DNA of 64,000 nt from the NCBI GenBank assembly GCA_902591315.1, contig CACJAI010000001.1, positions 62,001 to 126,000 of the forward strand, written 5' to 3'. The notes beneath the pieces were generated by a model, which had not been told where the DNA came from, did not search any database, and was given only the letters and a program-made list of their open reading frames with translations. A program made the translations under genes and the position numbers. This DNA is from an uncultured Alphaproteobacteria bacterium (lineage in GTDB: Bacteria > Pseudomonadota > Alphaproteobacteria > HIMB59). The stretch's first letter is position 1. Each line of letters starts with the position of its first letter. Below, one piece after another: positions 39,864 to 52,881 of the stretch.

Positions 39864-41628
39864 TGAAAACGAATTCACGGGAGCGGATATTTTACTCAAA
39901 GCCCTTAAAGACCAAGAGGTTGATACAATTTTTGGATATCCAGGCGGAGCTGTTCTTCCCATTTATGATGCAATATTTGGCCAAAACTTTTTAAAACATG
40001 TATTAGTAAGGCAAGAGGCTGGTGCTGTTCATGCAGCAGAAGGCTATGCTAGATCAAGCGGAAAAGTAGGTGTGTTGTTAGTAACATCCGGTCCTGGTGT
40101 GACCAATGTCGTTACTGGATTAACTGATGCATTGATGGATAGCATTCCAATTGTCTGTATCAGTGGACAAGTCCCATCACATTTAATTGGAACAGACGCA
40201 TTTCAGGAATGTGATACAACTGGAATTACAAGACCTTGCACTAAGCACAATTATTTAGTCAAGGATGTAAGCAAACTCTCAGAGACTATTCATGAGGCAT
40301 TTAAAATTGCTAGCTCTGGTAGACCAGGTCCTGTTTTAATTGATATTCCCAAAGATGTTCAGTTTGCAAAGTCAAAATATATATCAAAGAAAGATATTAG
40401 TTTTAGAGAGCACAGAATTAAAGCTGGTTCAAAAAACGTTGATAAAAACTTTGTCGAAGAACTAGTAAATCATATTAAAAAATCCGAGAGACCTATATTT
40501 TATGTTGGTGGTGGATGTTTAAACTCAGGCCATGAAGCTAGCCAAGAACTTATTAAACTTGTAAATAAAACAAATATTCCAATTACTACAACTCTTCATG
40601 GATTGGGATGTTTTCCAGGTGAAAATAAAAGTTCACTTGGGATGTTAGGTATGCATGGAAATTACGAAGCTAACTTGGCTATGAACAAATGTGATTTGAT
40701 GATTAACGTTGGAGCAAGGTTTGATGACCGTGTTACAGGCAGATTAGATGCTTTTTCTCCGGACTCTATAAAATTCCATATAGATATTGATCAAAGTTCA
40801 ATCAATAAAAACGTTAAAGTCAATTTTCATACTAATACTGACATTGCTCTAACACTCAAAGAAATTAACTCATTCATAGACTCCAATAGCATTGATTTTG
40901 GCGATAAAGATTATAATAATTGGTGGGGTCAAATTAATGAATGGAGAAAAAAAGAATGTCTCCACTACGAACAAGGCGATGAAGTGATCAAGCCACAACA
41001 CGCTATTTCCAGACTTTACGAATTAACAAAACAAAAAGACACTTTTGTTACTACAGAAGTTGGTCAGCATCAAATGTGGGCAGCTCAATATTATAAGTTT
41101 TCAAAACCAAACAGATGGATTACATCAGGTGGTTTAGGCACAATGGGTTTCGGTATGCCTGCCGCAGTCGGTGCACAAATGGCAAATCCAGACTCATTAG
41201 TTATAGATATAGCTGGTGAGGCGTCTTTTCTTATGAATATCCAAGAAATAGCTACAGCTGTTCAATATAAGTTACCTATCAAAATTTTTATATTAAATAA
41301 TGAATATATGGGAATGGTTAGACAGTGGCAGGAACTATTACATGGTAGTAGATACTCAGAGAGTTATGTGGATGCCCTACCTGATTTTAAAAAATTAGCA
41401 GAGAGTTTCAATGCTGTTGGAGTTAGGGCAAAAAATATTTCTGAATTAGACGATACAATTAATGAAATGATTTCTATTGATAGGCCAGTTATAGCCGATA
41501 TTTGGGTAGATAAAAAAGAAAATTGTTTTCCTATGATACCAAGTGGAGCTGCCCACCATGAAATGTTACTATCTAAATACGATAAAGAAAATCCTGAAAA
41601 TCAGGAAAAAGGAAAAGTACTAGTTTAA
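39856..41628 (+). CDS. ilvB: Acetolactate synthase large subunit
   Basis: FGYPGGAVLPIYDA; RQEAGAVHAAEGYARSSGKVGVLLVTSGPGVTN. Confidence 0.96.
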   Translation: MANENEFTGADILLKALKDQEVDTIFGYPGGAVLPIYDAIFGQNFLKHVLVRQEAGAVHAAEGYARSSGKVGVLLVTSGPGVTNVVTGLTDALMDSIPIVCISGQVPSHLIGTDAFQECDTTGITRPCTKHNYLVKDVSKLSETIHEAFKIASSGRPGPVLIDIPKDVQFAKSKYISKKDISFREHRIKAGSKNVDKNFVEELVNHIKKSERPIFYVGGGCLNSGHEASQELIKLVNKTNIPITTTLHGLGCFPGENKSSLGMLGMHGNYEANLAMNKCDLMINVGARFDDRVTGRLDAFSPDSIKFHIDIDQSSINKNVKVNFHTNTDIALTLKEINSFIDSNSIDFGDKDYNNWWGQINEWRKKECLHYEQGDEVIKPQHAISRLYELTKQKDTFVTTEVGQHQMWAAQYYKFSKPNRWITSGGLGTMGFGMPAAVGAQMANPDSLVIDIAGEASFLMNIQEIATAVQYKLPIKIFILNNEYMGMVRQWQELLHGSRYSESYVDALPDFKKLAESFNAVGVRAKNISELDDTINEMISIDRPVIADIWVDKKENCFPMIPSGAAHHEMLLSKYDKENPENQEKGKVLV

Positions 41629-41640
41629 TTAATTTTTATA

Positions 41641-42177
41641 ATGTCCTCTACTTCAGTTTATCCTACACCTATAAACGCTTTTAAACAGTCTAAGAGAAGC
41701 GTTCTTTCTGTTATTGTTGATAACGAACCTGGTATTCTTGCACGTATAGTGGGTTTATTTTCAGGTAGAGGATATAATATTGAAGCATTAAATGTAACAG
41801 TTGTAGACGTTAAGAAAAATCTTTCTCGAATTACTATAGAGACTTTAGGTGAAGAAAAAGTAATTAGTCAAATTATAGCACAACTAGAAAAACTTGTTCC
41901 CGTTCATAGCGCAACTAATTTAGCAAACTTAAGTGAGTCTTATGAGGCAGAGATTTGCCTAATTAAAATCGAATTTGAAAATGATGAACAAGATCAAAAA
42001 ATACTCAATTTTGCAGATATTTATCGTTCAAGAACTGTTCAAAAAAGACAAAATATTGTTGTTTATGAAATATCTGGCACAAGTGAGCGAATAAACAAAT
42101 TTTTAGATGACTTAGACACAATCGGTGGTATAAAAGTCGAATTAGTTCGAAGTGGGCCTATAGGGCTCGGAATATAA
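41641..42177 (+). CDS. ilvH: Acetolactate synthase small subunit
   Basis: [30 protein letters not shown]. Confidence 0.95.
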   Translation: MSSTSVYPTPINAFKQSKRSVLSVIVDNEPGILARIVGLFSGRGYNIEALNVTVVDVKKNLSRITIETLGEEKVISQIIAQLEKLVPVHSATNLANLSESYEAEICLIKIEFENDEQDQKILNFADIYRSRTVQKRQNIVVYEISGTSERINKFLDDLDTIGGIKVELVRSGPIGLGI

Positions 42178-42194
42178 CGTTTTTAGGGGGTAAT

Positions 42195-43211
42195 ATGAAG
42201 GTTTATTACGAACAAGATGCTGATTTTAACATAATAAAAGACAAAAAAATTGTAATAATAGGTTTTGGATCGCAAGGTCATGCTCATGCATTAAATTTAA
42301 AAGACTCTGGGGCCTCTAATGTAGTTGTGGGATTGAGAGAAGGTTCTTCATCAATTGAAAAAGCAAAGAATGTGGGCTTAAAAACTCAAACACCTGGAGA
42401 CGCAGTAAAGGATGCAGATATTGTAATGTTCTTAGCTCCTGATGAAAATCAGCAAGAAATTTATCAAACTCAAATTCACGACAATATAAAAAATGGTGCT
42501 GCTTTAGCATTTGCGCATGGTTTAAATATTCATTTTCAGCTTATAACAGCAAGAGAGGATTTAGACGTTTTTATGGTCGCTCCAAAAGGCCCAGGTCATA
42601 CTGTAAGAGGAGAGTATCTTAAAGGTGGTGGAGTGCCATGTTTACTCGCAGTAGATAAAAATGTAAGTGGTAATGCAAAAGAAATTGGTCTTGCGTATGC
42701 TTCTGCTTTAGGAGGAGGTAAATCTGGTATAATTGAAACTACATTTAAAGAGGAATGTGAAACAGATTTATTTGGTGAGCAAACAGTTCTTTGTGGAGGG
42801 TTAATGTCTCTTGTAAGAAACGGTTTTGAAACTCTTGTTGAGGCTGGTTATGCCCCTGAAATGGCTTATTTCGAATGTTTACATGAAGTAAAATTAATTG
42901 TTGATCTAATGTATGAAGGTGGGATGGCTAACATGAGGTATTCGATATCTAATACAGCTGAATACGGTGATTATACCAGAGGCCCAAGAGTAGTTCCTAA
43001 CGAAGCTACTAAAGCTGAAATGAAAAAAGTTCTAAGTGAAATACAAGATGGTACTTTCACAAAAGAATGGATGGCCGAACATAAGTCAGGGCAAATTAAG
43101 TTTAAACAAATGAGAGACCAAGGTGCAAAACACCAAATTGAAGAGGTAGGAGCTAAATTAAGGTCTATGATGCCATGGATAGCATCTAATAAACTTGTAA
43201 AGGATATCTAG
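42195..43211 (+). CDS. ilvC: Ketol-acid reductoisomerase
   Basis: [36 protein letters not shown]. Confidence 0.96.
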   Translation: MKVYYEQDADFNIIKDKKIVIIGFGSQGHAHALNLKDSGASNVVVGLREGSSSIEKAKNVGLKTQTPGDAVKDADIVMFLAPDENQQEIYQTQIHDNIKNGAALAFAHGLNIHFQLITAREDLDVFMVAPKGPGHTVRGEYLKGGGVPCLLAVDKNVSGNAKEIGLAYASALGGGKSGIIETTFKEECETDLFGEQTVLCGGLMSLVRNGFETLVEAGYAPEMAYFECLHEVKLIVDLMYEGGMANMRYSISNTAEYGDYTRGPRVVPNEATKAEMKKVLSEIQDGTFTKEWMAEHKSGQIKFKQMRDQGAKHQIEEVGAKLRSMMPWIASNKLVKDI

Positions 43212-43213
43212 TA

Positions 43214-44782
43214 TTGCCGGATAAAGTTTTAATATTTGATACTACTCTTAGAGATGGAGAGCAGTCTCCTGGAGCTTCGATGAATCAAGAAGAAAAACTC
43301 TCTATTGCTCGACTATTAGAGGAGTTAAAGGTTGACATAATTGAGGCTGGTTTTCCCATAGCATCAAAAGGCGACTTTAACTCAGTACAAGCAATTGCAA
43401 GCGAAATTAAGGACTGCCAGATAGCTGGATTAGCTAGGGCAAAACACGAGGATATTGAAACAGCTTGGAATGCTGTAAAAAAAGCGAAAAATCCAAGAAT
43501 TCACACTTTTATTGCCACAAGTCCAATTCATATGAAGTTTAAACTAAAGTTAACTGAAGATGATGTCTTAGAAAAAATTAAAGATAGCGTATCATTTGCG
43601 AGAAATTTATGCCCTAATATTGAGTGGAGTTGTGAAGATGGTGGGAGATCTTCAATTGATTTTCTATATAAATGCATAGAGTTGGCTATCGAAAGCGGGG
43701 CATCTACAATTAATATTCCTGACACAGTCGGCTATACTTTACCATTTGAATTCGGAGAGATTATAAAAAAAGTTAAAAATAATGTTCCTAATATTGATAA
43801 AGCAATAATTTCTGTTCATTGTCACAATGATTTGGGGTTAGCGGTTGCAAATTCTTTAAATGCAGTTGAAAATGGTGCAAGACAAATTGAATGTACAATA
43901 AATGGATTAGGAGAAAGAGCGGGTAATGCTGCACTAGAAGAAGTAGTAATGGCTATGAAAGTCAGATCAGATCTATTAAAAGTCCAATCTAATGTCAATA
44001 CGCGAGCCATTTCAAAAACATCAAAACTTGTATCATCAATTACAGGTTTTCCTGTTCAGCCTAATAAAGCGATTGTTGGCGCTAATGCCTTTGCTCATGA
44101 GTCAGGAATTCACCAAGATGGAGTCTTAAAAAATGTTCAAACTTATGAGATTATGTCACCAGAAACAATTGGTTTAAAGAAATCAAGTTTAGTGCTTGGT
44201 AAGCACTCTGGTAAACATGCATTCAAAGAAAAATTAAAAATTTTGGGATACGATGTCGGAGATAACTATATCAATGAGATCTTCGAAAAATTCAAGCATT
44301 TAGCTGATAAGAAAAAAGATGTTTATGATGAGGACATAATAGCATTGGTAGATGATACACACTTTAATCAATCAAATACTTTAAAACTAAAAAATTTAAG
44401 TATTATGTCTGGCACTAACTCTAAACATGTTGCATCTTTAGAATTAAAATTTAATGATGAGATTAAAGAGGTAAGTGGGTCTGGAAATGGACCTGTAGAT
44501 GCAGTATTCAGCTGTATTTCAAAAGTAGTAGGATTTTCACCAAAATTGGTCTTATATCACATAAATGCTATCACACCAGACTCTGATGCACAAGGTGAAG
44601 TCGCAGTAAAACTTGAGTATTCAAACAAAGAGTTCATTGGTAAAGCATCTGATATAGATATTATCGTAGCTTCTGCAAAATCTTATATCAATGCATGTAA
44701 TAAAATATTAAACTTTGAAAAAAATTCTAATTTGCAAGAAGGAGTTTCTGAGATTAGCATCTCAAATATCAAAGGAATTTAA
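43214..44782 (+). CDS. leuA: 2-isopropylmalate synthase
   Basis: IFDTTLRDGEQSPGASM; TTG start. Confidence 0.95.
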   Translation: MPDKVLIFDTTLRDGEQSPGASMNQEEKLSIARLLEELKVDIIEAGFPIASKGDFNSVQAIASEIKDCQIAGLARAKHEDIETAWNAVKKAKNPRIHTFIATSPIHMKFKLKLTEDDVLEKIKDSVSFARNLCPNIEWSCEDGGRSSIDFLYKCIELAIESGASTINIPDTVGYTLPFEFGEIIKKVKNNVPNIDKAIISVHCHNDLGLAVANSLNAVENGARQIECTINGLGERAGNAALEEVVMAMKVRSDLLKVQSNVNTRAISKTSKLVSSITGFPVQPNKAIVGANAFAHESGIHQDGVLKNVQTYEIMSPETIGLKKSSLVLGKHSGKHAFKEKLKILGYDVGDNYINEIFEKFKHLADKKKDVYDEDIIALVDDTHFNQSNTLKLKNLSIMSGTNSKHVASLELKFNDEIKEVSGSGNGPVDAVFSCISKVVGFSPKLVLYHINAITPDSDAQGEVAVKLEYSNKEFIGKASDIDIIVASAKSYINACNKILNFEKNSNLQEGVSEISISNIKGI

Positions 44783-46569
<1,787 letters not shown>

Positions 46570-46577
<8 letters not shown>

Positions 46578-46998
46578 ACAATTTCTTGTTATTATCCTAT
46601 TTTTAATATACGGAAACTTTAATATTGTCATAAATGATATTGTTATTTTTTCACTGATAAATATAGCTTTTTTTACAGTTTTTAAGGAAAAAAATATTAA
46701 AATTATTGATATCTTTATATTTATCTTATCAACTTTTGTTATAGAGGTTTTTGTAGGATTGCCGATATTAATTAGCGTTGTGGTCTTGTTCATACCTCTT
46801 CTTATAATGAATTATTTTATTAGTAATTATAATTTTGGATTATTTATTAAATCATCAATTATTTTTTTACTTAGTTTTATTTGTTTCTACTCTTTCGATC
46901 AAACAATAGTGTTTAGATTACTAAATTTACAATATTTTATCTGTTTATTTATTTTAATTTTAATATTTTTAGGACTTTCAAATTATGGAAAAGAATAA
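46570..46998 (+). CDS. mreD: MreD-like membrane protein
   Basis: Position between mreC and mrdA; multi-pass membrane protein. Confidence 0.7.
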
Positions 46999-48757
46999 GA
47001 CAAGTGAAGATAGTATAAAAATATTAAATAGAAGATCGTTCATCATCATAATATTTGGTGCTATTTTATCGTTAATAGTTTCTTTGAGATTATTTTCATT
47101 ACAGGTTATTAACTTTAAATTTTATAAAAAAAAATCAGTTGAAAATAAACTTTCTATAAAACTAACACCTCCTTTAAGGGGTGATATTTACGACTCTAGA
47201 AAAAATTTACTAGCTGGAAGTTCGTCATTGTATGAATTTGTAGTTTTTAAAAACTTAAGTAAAAAGCATTTTCAAGAAATTAGAAAACTTGATGGTCTTA
47301 TTAAGTTAAATTTAAATTTAGACAAAATATCAAAACAATTAAAAAAATATAATGATTACTCTGGCTTTAGTTTAAGTAGAGCCTCTTGGGAACAGATAGT
47401 AGAATTTGAAAAAAATAAATTTTTATTTAATTCTATAAAAATTATTGAATCAAAAAAAAGATATTATCCATATCAAAATTTTTCACAAATTATAGGCTAT
47501 ATGGGTCAAACCACACAATCATCTGAACTTTACTCACAAGGTGTATATCATTTAGAAAAAAGTTATGAACAACATTTAAGGGGCATACCAGGTAAAATAT
47601 TTAGTGAAGTTAACGCTAAAGGCAAAATTATTAGAGAAATATCTATTGAAAAATCAATTAAAGGCAATGATTTAGACTTAACTTTAGATTTAACTCTTCA
47701 AAATTATGCTCAATCTCAGCTCCCCTTGGACAAAAAAGGATCTATTGTTGTTATCAGTGTTTCAGACGGGTCAATCTTGTCAATGAACTCCAATCCTACT
47801 TTTGATGCACAAATTTTTGAGGATAGAGTAAATAATAAAATTAAAGATTTACTTAAAGATGATCAGAAACCACTTTTTAATCGTGCTTTCTCTGGTTTCT
47901 ATCCTCCAGGCTCTGTGTTTAAACCTATCTCTGCTTTAGTTGGCCTTCAACGAAATTTAATTGACTCCCAAAAAGAAGTTTTTTGCAAAGGACACTCCTC
48001 ATTAGGCGATAGAAATTATTATTGTTGGAAAAAAGAGGGGCACGGAAAAGTTAATCTCAAAAAAGCCATAAAAGAGTCTTGTGATGTATATTTTTATGAA
48101 TTAGCCAAAAAAATAAATATTGATGATATAGCCGGCTTATCTAGCAATTTAGGTTTGAATAAAGAGTATGACATTGGTTTATCAAACTTAGGAAAAGGAC
48201 TTATTCCTAATAAAAAATGGAAAAAAGCTTTTTTAGATGAAAATTGGTATCAAGGCGAGACGTTAATTACTTGTATCGGACAAGGGTACAATCAAACATC
48301 TCCGCTACAGCTTGCAACACTATATTCTGCTTTATTAAATGGAGGAAAATATCCAATACCTAAACTTGATAAAAATGCTCCTACAAGATTTACAGGTAAA
48401 TTACTAAACAAAGAGCATAAAAAAATTATAATTAATTCTCTTAACGCTGTTGTTCAAGAGCCAAGAGGAACAGCACATAAATTGAGTATATCTAATCCAG
48501 AATTTGTTAAAATTGGAGGTAAAACAGGAACTTCTCAAGTAATTAGAATTAAAGAGAGTGAAAGAGAGGATGATCAGTATAAATCAAAGGAAATAGAAGA
48601 GAGATTTAAAGATCACTCAGTATTTGTTGGATATGCCCCATTTGATAAGCCAAAATATATAGCCTCAGTTATTATTGAAAATGGTGGATCTGGATCAGCA
48701 GTAGCCGCTCCAATTGCCCATAAGATCCTAGATTTTGCTTTTAAAAATAATGTTTAA
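46985..48757 (+). CDS. mrdA: Penicillin-binding protein 2
   Basis: FSGFYPPGSVFKPISALVGL; KIGGKTGTSQV. Confidence 0.93.
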   Translation: MEKNKTSEDSIKILNRRSFIIIIFGAILSLIVSLRLFSLQVINFKFYKKKSVENKLSIKLTPPLRGDIYDSRKNLLAGSSSLYEFVVFKNLSKKHFQEIRKLDGLIKLNLNLDKISKQLKKYNDYSGFSLSRASWEQIVEFEKNKFLFNSIKIIESKKRYYPYQNFSQIIGYMGQTTQSSELYSQGVYHLEKSYEQHLRGIPGKIFSEVNAKGKIIREISIEKSIKGNDLDLTLDLTLQNYAQSQLPLDKKGSIVVISVSDGSILSMNSNPTFDAQIFEDRVNNKIKDLLKDDQKPLFNRAFSGFYPPGSVFKPISALVGLQRNLIDSQKEVFCKGHSSLGDRNYYCWKKEGHGKVNLKKAIKESCDVYFYELAKKINIDDIAGLSSNLGLNKEYDIGLSNLGKGLIPNKKWKKAFLDENWYQGETLITCIGQGYNQTSPLQLATLYSALLNGGKYPIPKLDKNAPTRFTGKLLNKEHKKIIINSLNAVVQEPRGTAHKLSISNPEFVKIGGKTGTSQVIRIKESEREDDQYKSKEIEERFKDHSVFVGYAPFDKPKYIASVIIENGGSGSAVAAPIAHKILDFAFKNNV

Positions 48758-49853
48758 GGAATTTAAAAGTATTTTTAACATAAATTGGATTTATGTTTTT
48801 GTACTTTTTATAATTTTTTGGATTGGAGAGATCAATCTTTACTCAGCTGCTGACGGTTCTCTTAATCCATGGGCATCAAATCAATTAATAAGATTTGTAT
48901 TTTTTCTACCTTTATTTTTTTTAATAATAATGTTGGAGCCAAAGTTTATTTTTAATTTTGCAGAGTTTTTTTTAATTTTAGTTTTGATCGGTCTGATAAC
49001 TACATTAATCTTTGGTTATACAGGGATGGGCGCTACTAGATGGATAAGAATAGCTGGATTTAATTTACAAGTATCGGAATTTACCAAAATAGCTTTGGTC
49101 ATATTCTTGGCTAAGTACTTTCACAAACTCAATGCCGAAAAGACTATAGGCCTGATTAAATCAATATTACCCCTCGTTGTATCAATATTATTTTTCATAT
49201 TGGTTGCTATTCAACCAGATTTAGGAACTGCTGTAATTATTTTAAGTTTAGGCCTAGTAGTTATTTTCTACGCAGGCATTAAACTAATATATCCTTTATT
49301 GTCATTAGGTCTAATTTTATCGATAAGTCCAATTTTATGGACATTTTTAGAGCCTTACCAACAAAATAGAATACAAATTTTTTTAAACCCTGACCTAGAC
49401 CCACTTGGAAAGGGCTATCATATTATTCAATCTAAGATTGCAATAGGATCTGGCGGGCTTAAAGGTAATGGTTTTCTTGAGGGTTCCCAAAGTAGCCTAG
49501 ATTTTCTTCCAGAAAAAGAGACAGATTTTGTTTTTGCAATTTTTTCCGAACAGTTTGGTTTCACAGGGTCTATATTATTAATTTCACTTTTCTTTATCAT
49601 GTTTTTAATTCCAGTTTTAAAAACATATAAACTCACACAGGTTTTTAATAAAATAATCTTATTTGTATTATCTTTTAAAATTTTTTTTGAATTTCTCATA
49701 AATATATCTATGACCATAGGTATCTTACCAGTTGTTGGAGTAGCATTACCTTTTATGTCTTACGGAGGAAGTTCTTTGTTGAGTAATTTATTAATTTGTG
49801 CACTATTATTAAACTTTATGTCTATCAACGAAAATAAGAGAATGTTTTCATGA
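48735..49853 (+). CDS. rodA: Rod shape-determining protein RodA
   Basis: AIQPDLGTAVIILSLGLVV; LPEKETDFVFAIFSEQFGF; PFMSYGGSSLLSN. Confidence 0.94.
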   Translation: MLLKIMFKEFKSIFNINWIYVFVLFIIFWIGEINLYSAADGSLNPWASNQLIRFVFFLPLFFLIIMLEPKFIFNFAEFFLILVLIGLITTLIFGYTGMGATRWIRIAGFNLQVSEFTKIALVIFLAKYFHKLNAEKTIGLIKSILPLVVSILFFILVAIQPDLGTAVIILSLGLVVIFYAGIKLIYPLLSLGLILSISPILWTFLEPYQQNRIQIFLNPDLDPLGKGYHIIQSKIAIGSGGLKGNGFLEGSQSSLDFLPEKETDFVFAIFSEQFGFTGSILLISLFFIMFLIPVLKTYKLTQVFNKIILFVLSFKIFFEFLINISMTIGILPVVGVALPFMSYGGSSLLSNLLICALLLNFMSINENKRMFS

Positions 49854-50200
49854 AAACAATCGTAAGAAGACCTTGGGGATCGTATCTTGTCCTTGGTAAA
49901 TCAAAGAATTTTTTAATTAAAAAAATTATTGTAAAACCAGAGGGAGTTTTATCATACCAATCTCACAAGTTTAGATCAGAACATTGGATAATTATTGAGG
50001 GTAAAGCAACTATAATCATAAACAATCGTACATATTATAAGTCAGAAAATGAAAACATATATATACCTAAAAAATCTAAACATAGGGTTTTAAATGAGAG
50101 CTCAAAAAAGAAATTAGTTTTAATTGAAGTGCAAACAGGAAGTAAATTTTTGGAGTCAGATATTAAAAGATATTCTGATATTTATGGAAGAAAAAATTGA
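49850..50200 (+). CDS. Cupin, mannose-6-phosphate isomerase type II-like
   Basis: RPWGSYLVLGKSKNFLIKKIIVKPEGVLSYQSHKFRSEHWIIIEGKA. Confidence 0.85.
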   Translation: MKTIVRRPWGSYLVLGKSKNFLIKKIIVKPEGVLSYQSHKFRSEHWIIIEGKATIIINNRTYYKSENENIYIPKKSKHRVLNESSKKKLVLIEVQTGSKFLESDIKRYSDIYGRKN

Positions 50201-50586
50201 AAATATTAGCTGAAATATCTGTAGGTGAGCTTTTTGATAAAATTACTATATTAAATATAAAATTAAAAAAAATTAATGATCCTAAAAAATTAAAGAACAT
50301 TAAAATCGAGCTAGATGCCTTAATAGCGCAAAGTAATAAAATAATTTTAAAAGACGACGGAATATTAAAAAAACATATAAAAAATCTGCAAAATATAAAT
50401 GAAGAACTTTGGGATATAGAAAATACCAAAAGAGAATGTGAGGCTAATAAAGAATTTGGAGATATTTTTATAAAAATATCAAGAGACGTACACTTTAAAA
50501 ATGATATTAGGGCATCAATAAAAAAAGAAATTAATTTTTTGTCTGACTCAAAGATAACAGAAGAGAAAGAATACTCTAAGTATTAA
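50197..50586 (+). CDS. DUF6165-like protein
   Basis: MKILAEISVGELFDKITILNIKLKKI; TTG start. Confidence 0.65.
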   Translation: MKILAEISVGELFDKITILNIKLKKINDPKKLKNIKIELDALIAQSNKIILKDDGILKKHIKNLQNINEELWDIENTKRECEANKEFGDIFIKISRDVHFKNDIRASIKKEINFLSDSKITEEKEYSKY

Positions 50587-51094
50587 CCTTATTTAAACTT
50601 ATAAGTTTATTTTTAATTTTTTCTCTACCACCAAGAAAACTTAATTCTAAGAGTACTACTATACCTTTAATACTAGCTTTAGTTTTTTTAATTAGTTTCA
50701 TTGATGCACGTATTGTCCCACTAGTTGCAAAAATATCATCAATAATCACAACTTTATCTGAATTTTTAATCATATCACTTTGAATTTCTAATTGATTAGT
50801 GCCATACTCAAGTTTGTAACTTGTATTAAATGTTTTGCCTGGTAATTTTCCTTTTTTTCTAATCATTACTAACTTTTTTTTTAATTTGTATGCGATGGCT
50901 GAAGCAAAAATAAATCCTCTTGAGTCTATCCCAACTACAGTGTTAGCATTTAATTTAATTACCTCCTTTGACATTGAGTTAACAACTCTGTTAAAAACTT
51001 TAGGATTTGATAAAATTGTCGAAATATCGTAAAAAGCGATACCTTTTTTCGGAAAGTCTTTTATAATTCGAATACGTTTTAAATCATTATTCAT
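50576..51094 (-). CDS. apt: Adenine phosphoribosyltransferase
   Basis: IKDFPKKGIAFYDISTIL; VVIIDDIFATSGTI; start MNNDLK at 51094 (ORF track overextends). Confidence 0.92.
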   Translation of the reverse strand: MNNDLKRIRIIKDFPKKGIAFYDISTILSNPKVFNRVVNSMSKEVIKLNANTVVGIDSRGFIFASAIAYKLKKKLVMIRKKGKLPGKTFNTSYKLEYGTNQLEIQSDMIKNSDKVVIIDDIFATSGTIRASMKLIKKTKASIKGIVVLLELSFLGGREKIKNKLISLNKVNT

Positions 51095-51881
51095 GAAAAG
51101 GTCAATTAAATCAGTATTTAATAAAAAAAACAAAAAAAAAATTATTTGTCTAACATCTTATAGCTACAATTATACAAAAATTATTGATGATTTAGTTGAT
51201 GTTGTTTTAGTTGGTGACTCAATGAGTAACGTGCTGTATGGAATGGACTCAACAAGAACTATTGACGATCAAATTATGATCAATCATGCTACTGCAGTAA
51301 AAAAAGGTGCAGATAAATCCCTGGTTTTTTTCGATTTGCCCTATAATAAAAATTTTAGTGAGTCCAATACTGTAAAACGTGTCTTATCCATTATGAAAAA
51401 AACTTTATGTGATGGTGTTAAAATTGAGGGTAATACTGAATTAGAAGATGTAATTAAGTATTTGAAGAAAAAAAAAATTCCTGTGATGGCACATTTAGGC
51501 TTACAACCACAGAAATTTAGCAGTACAAAAAAATTCAAAATATATGGAAAAAAGAAAGAGGATTTAAATAAAATTATTTCTGACTCATTGTGTTTAGAAA
51601 AGGCAGGTGCTGTATCCATCCTATTGGAGGGAATGTTAACAAAAATAGCAAAGCAAGTTACTAAAGTCCTATCAATACCTACAATTGGAATTGGTGCCTC
51701 TGAGTTTTGTGATGGTCAAATATTAGTATCTGAGGATATGCTTGGAATGTATGGAAATAATCATCCAAAATTTGTTAAAAGATATGAAGATTTATCGAAA
51801 AATATTAAAATTGCTGTAAAAAAATACTCTAGAGAGGTAAATAAAAATAAATTTCCAAATAAAAAATTTAGATATGACTAA
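51093..51881 (+). CDS. panB: 3-methyl-2-oxobutanoate hydroxymethyltransferase
   Basis: LVGDSMSNVLYGMDSTRTI; KIEGNTELEDVI; GIGASEFCDGQILVSEDMLG. Confidence 0.93.
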   Translation: MKRSIKSVFNKKNKKKIICLTSYSYNYTKIIDDLVDVVLVGDSMSNVLYGMDSTRTIDDQIMINHATAVKKGADKSLVFFDLPYNKNFSESNTVKRVLSIMKKTLCDGVKIEGNTELEDVIKYLKKKKIPVMAHLGLQPQKFSSTKKFKIYGKKKEDLNKIISDSLCLEKAGAVSILLEGMLTKIAKQVTKVLSIPTIGIGASEFCDGQILVSEDMLGMYGNNHPKFVKRYEDLSKNIKIAVKKYSREVNKNKFPNKKFRYD

Positions 51882-52876
51882 TAAGTTCTATTAATTGAAC
51901 TTATTAGAAGATTTATAAAAAGATCTTTTTGATAACCCTTAAATAGTTTTAATATCTTTAAAGATTTTTTATTATATTTATCACAGAAAGTTTTTACATC
52001 ATCATTAATTTTATATTTTTTCATTAAACTCATTATTTCCGTATAATCATTTTTTAATCTTTTGCTTTTGTTAAATATTTTTTTTACAAAATTAACTTCT
52101 GTATTATTTGATTTTTTTAAGAGTAATATAATTGGAAGAGTAATTTTCCCTTCATAAAAATCTTTACCATTCTTTTTACCTGTTACTCTTTTTCCAAAAT
52201 AATCAAGGTAATCATCCATGATTTGAAATATAATTCCAAAATACAATCCTAATTTATTCAAACTTGAAATTATTTTTAAATTTTTACCAGTTAAAATGGC
52301 AGGAATTTTCATTGATGCTGCAAATAATTCTGCAGTTTTTAAGGATATAATCTCTATATATTTACTTTCAGAGATATGAATATTATTTTCATGAGTGAGT
52401 TGCAAAAATTCTCCCTCAGAAATTTTACTACTTACTTGAGACAGTGATGCCATTGCTTTTAAAGAATTAGCTTTTGTCATTAATTGAAACGACTTTGAAA
52501 ATAAAAAGTCACCAAACAAAACACTAAATTTATTACTCCATATAGAGTTAATACTCTTTTGGCCTCTTCGTAATTTACTCTCATCAATTACATCATCATG
52601 CAGTAGGGTAGCTCCATGAATGAATTCGATTGCAGCAGACATATCAATATCGCTCGATATTTGTGAGTAATCTTTATTTATCATTTTACTTGATAACAAA
52701 CATATAACTGGGCGTAATTGTTTTCCCCTCTTCTTAAAAAAATAATTACCTAATTTTGGTATAATAGGGACATTACTAACTAAAAATCTATCAAGCTCTT
52801 TATTAGTTTTAACTAACTTTACATTAATTTCTTTATGAATTAACTTTATGGTTTGTTCAAAACTAATTTTTGGCAT
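51878..52876 (-). CDS. Polyprenyl diphosphate synthase (octaprenyl-type)
   Basis: GGK-like region, LLHDDVIDESKLRRGQKSIN; FQIMDDYLDYFG. Confidence 0.9.
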   Translation of the reverse strand: MPKISFEQTIKLIHKEINVKLVKTNKELDRFLVSNVPIIPKLGNYFFKKRGKQLRPVICLLSSKMINKDYSQISSDIDMSAAIEFIHGATLLHDDVIDESKLRRGQKSINSIWSNKFSVLFGDFLFSKSFQLMTKANSLKAMASLSQVSSKISEGEFLQLTHENNIHISESKYIEIISLKTAELFAASMKIPAILTGKNLKIISSLNKLGLYFGIIFQIMDDYLDYFGKRVTGKKNGKDFYEGKITLPIILLLKKSNNTEVNFVKKIFNKSKRLKNDYTEIMSLMKKYKINDDVKTFCDKYNKKSLKILKLFKGYQKDLFINLLISSINRTY

Positions 52877-52881
52877 TTACT

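Noticed and set aside
39856-43211. Possible branched-chain amino acid attenuator before ilvB-ilvH-ilvC
   Set aside because: ilvB overlaps the end of miaA and intergenic gaps are under 20 bp; no leader peptide or terminator space.
49427-49717. 96-aa antisense ORF within rodA
   Set aside because: Shadow ORF of a conserved membrane protein gene.
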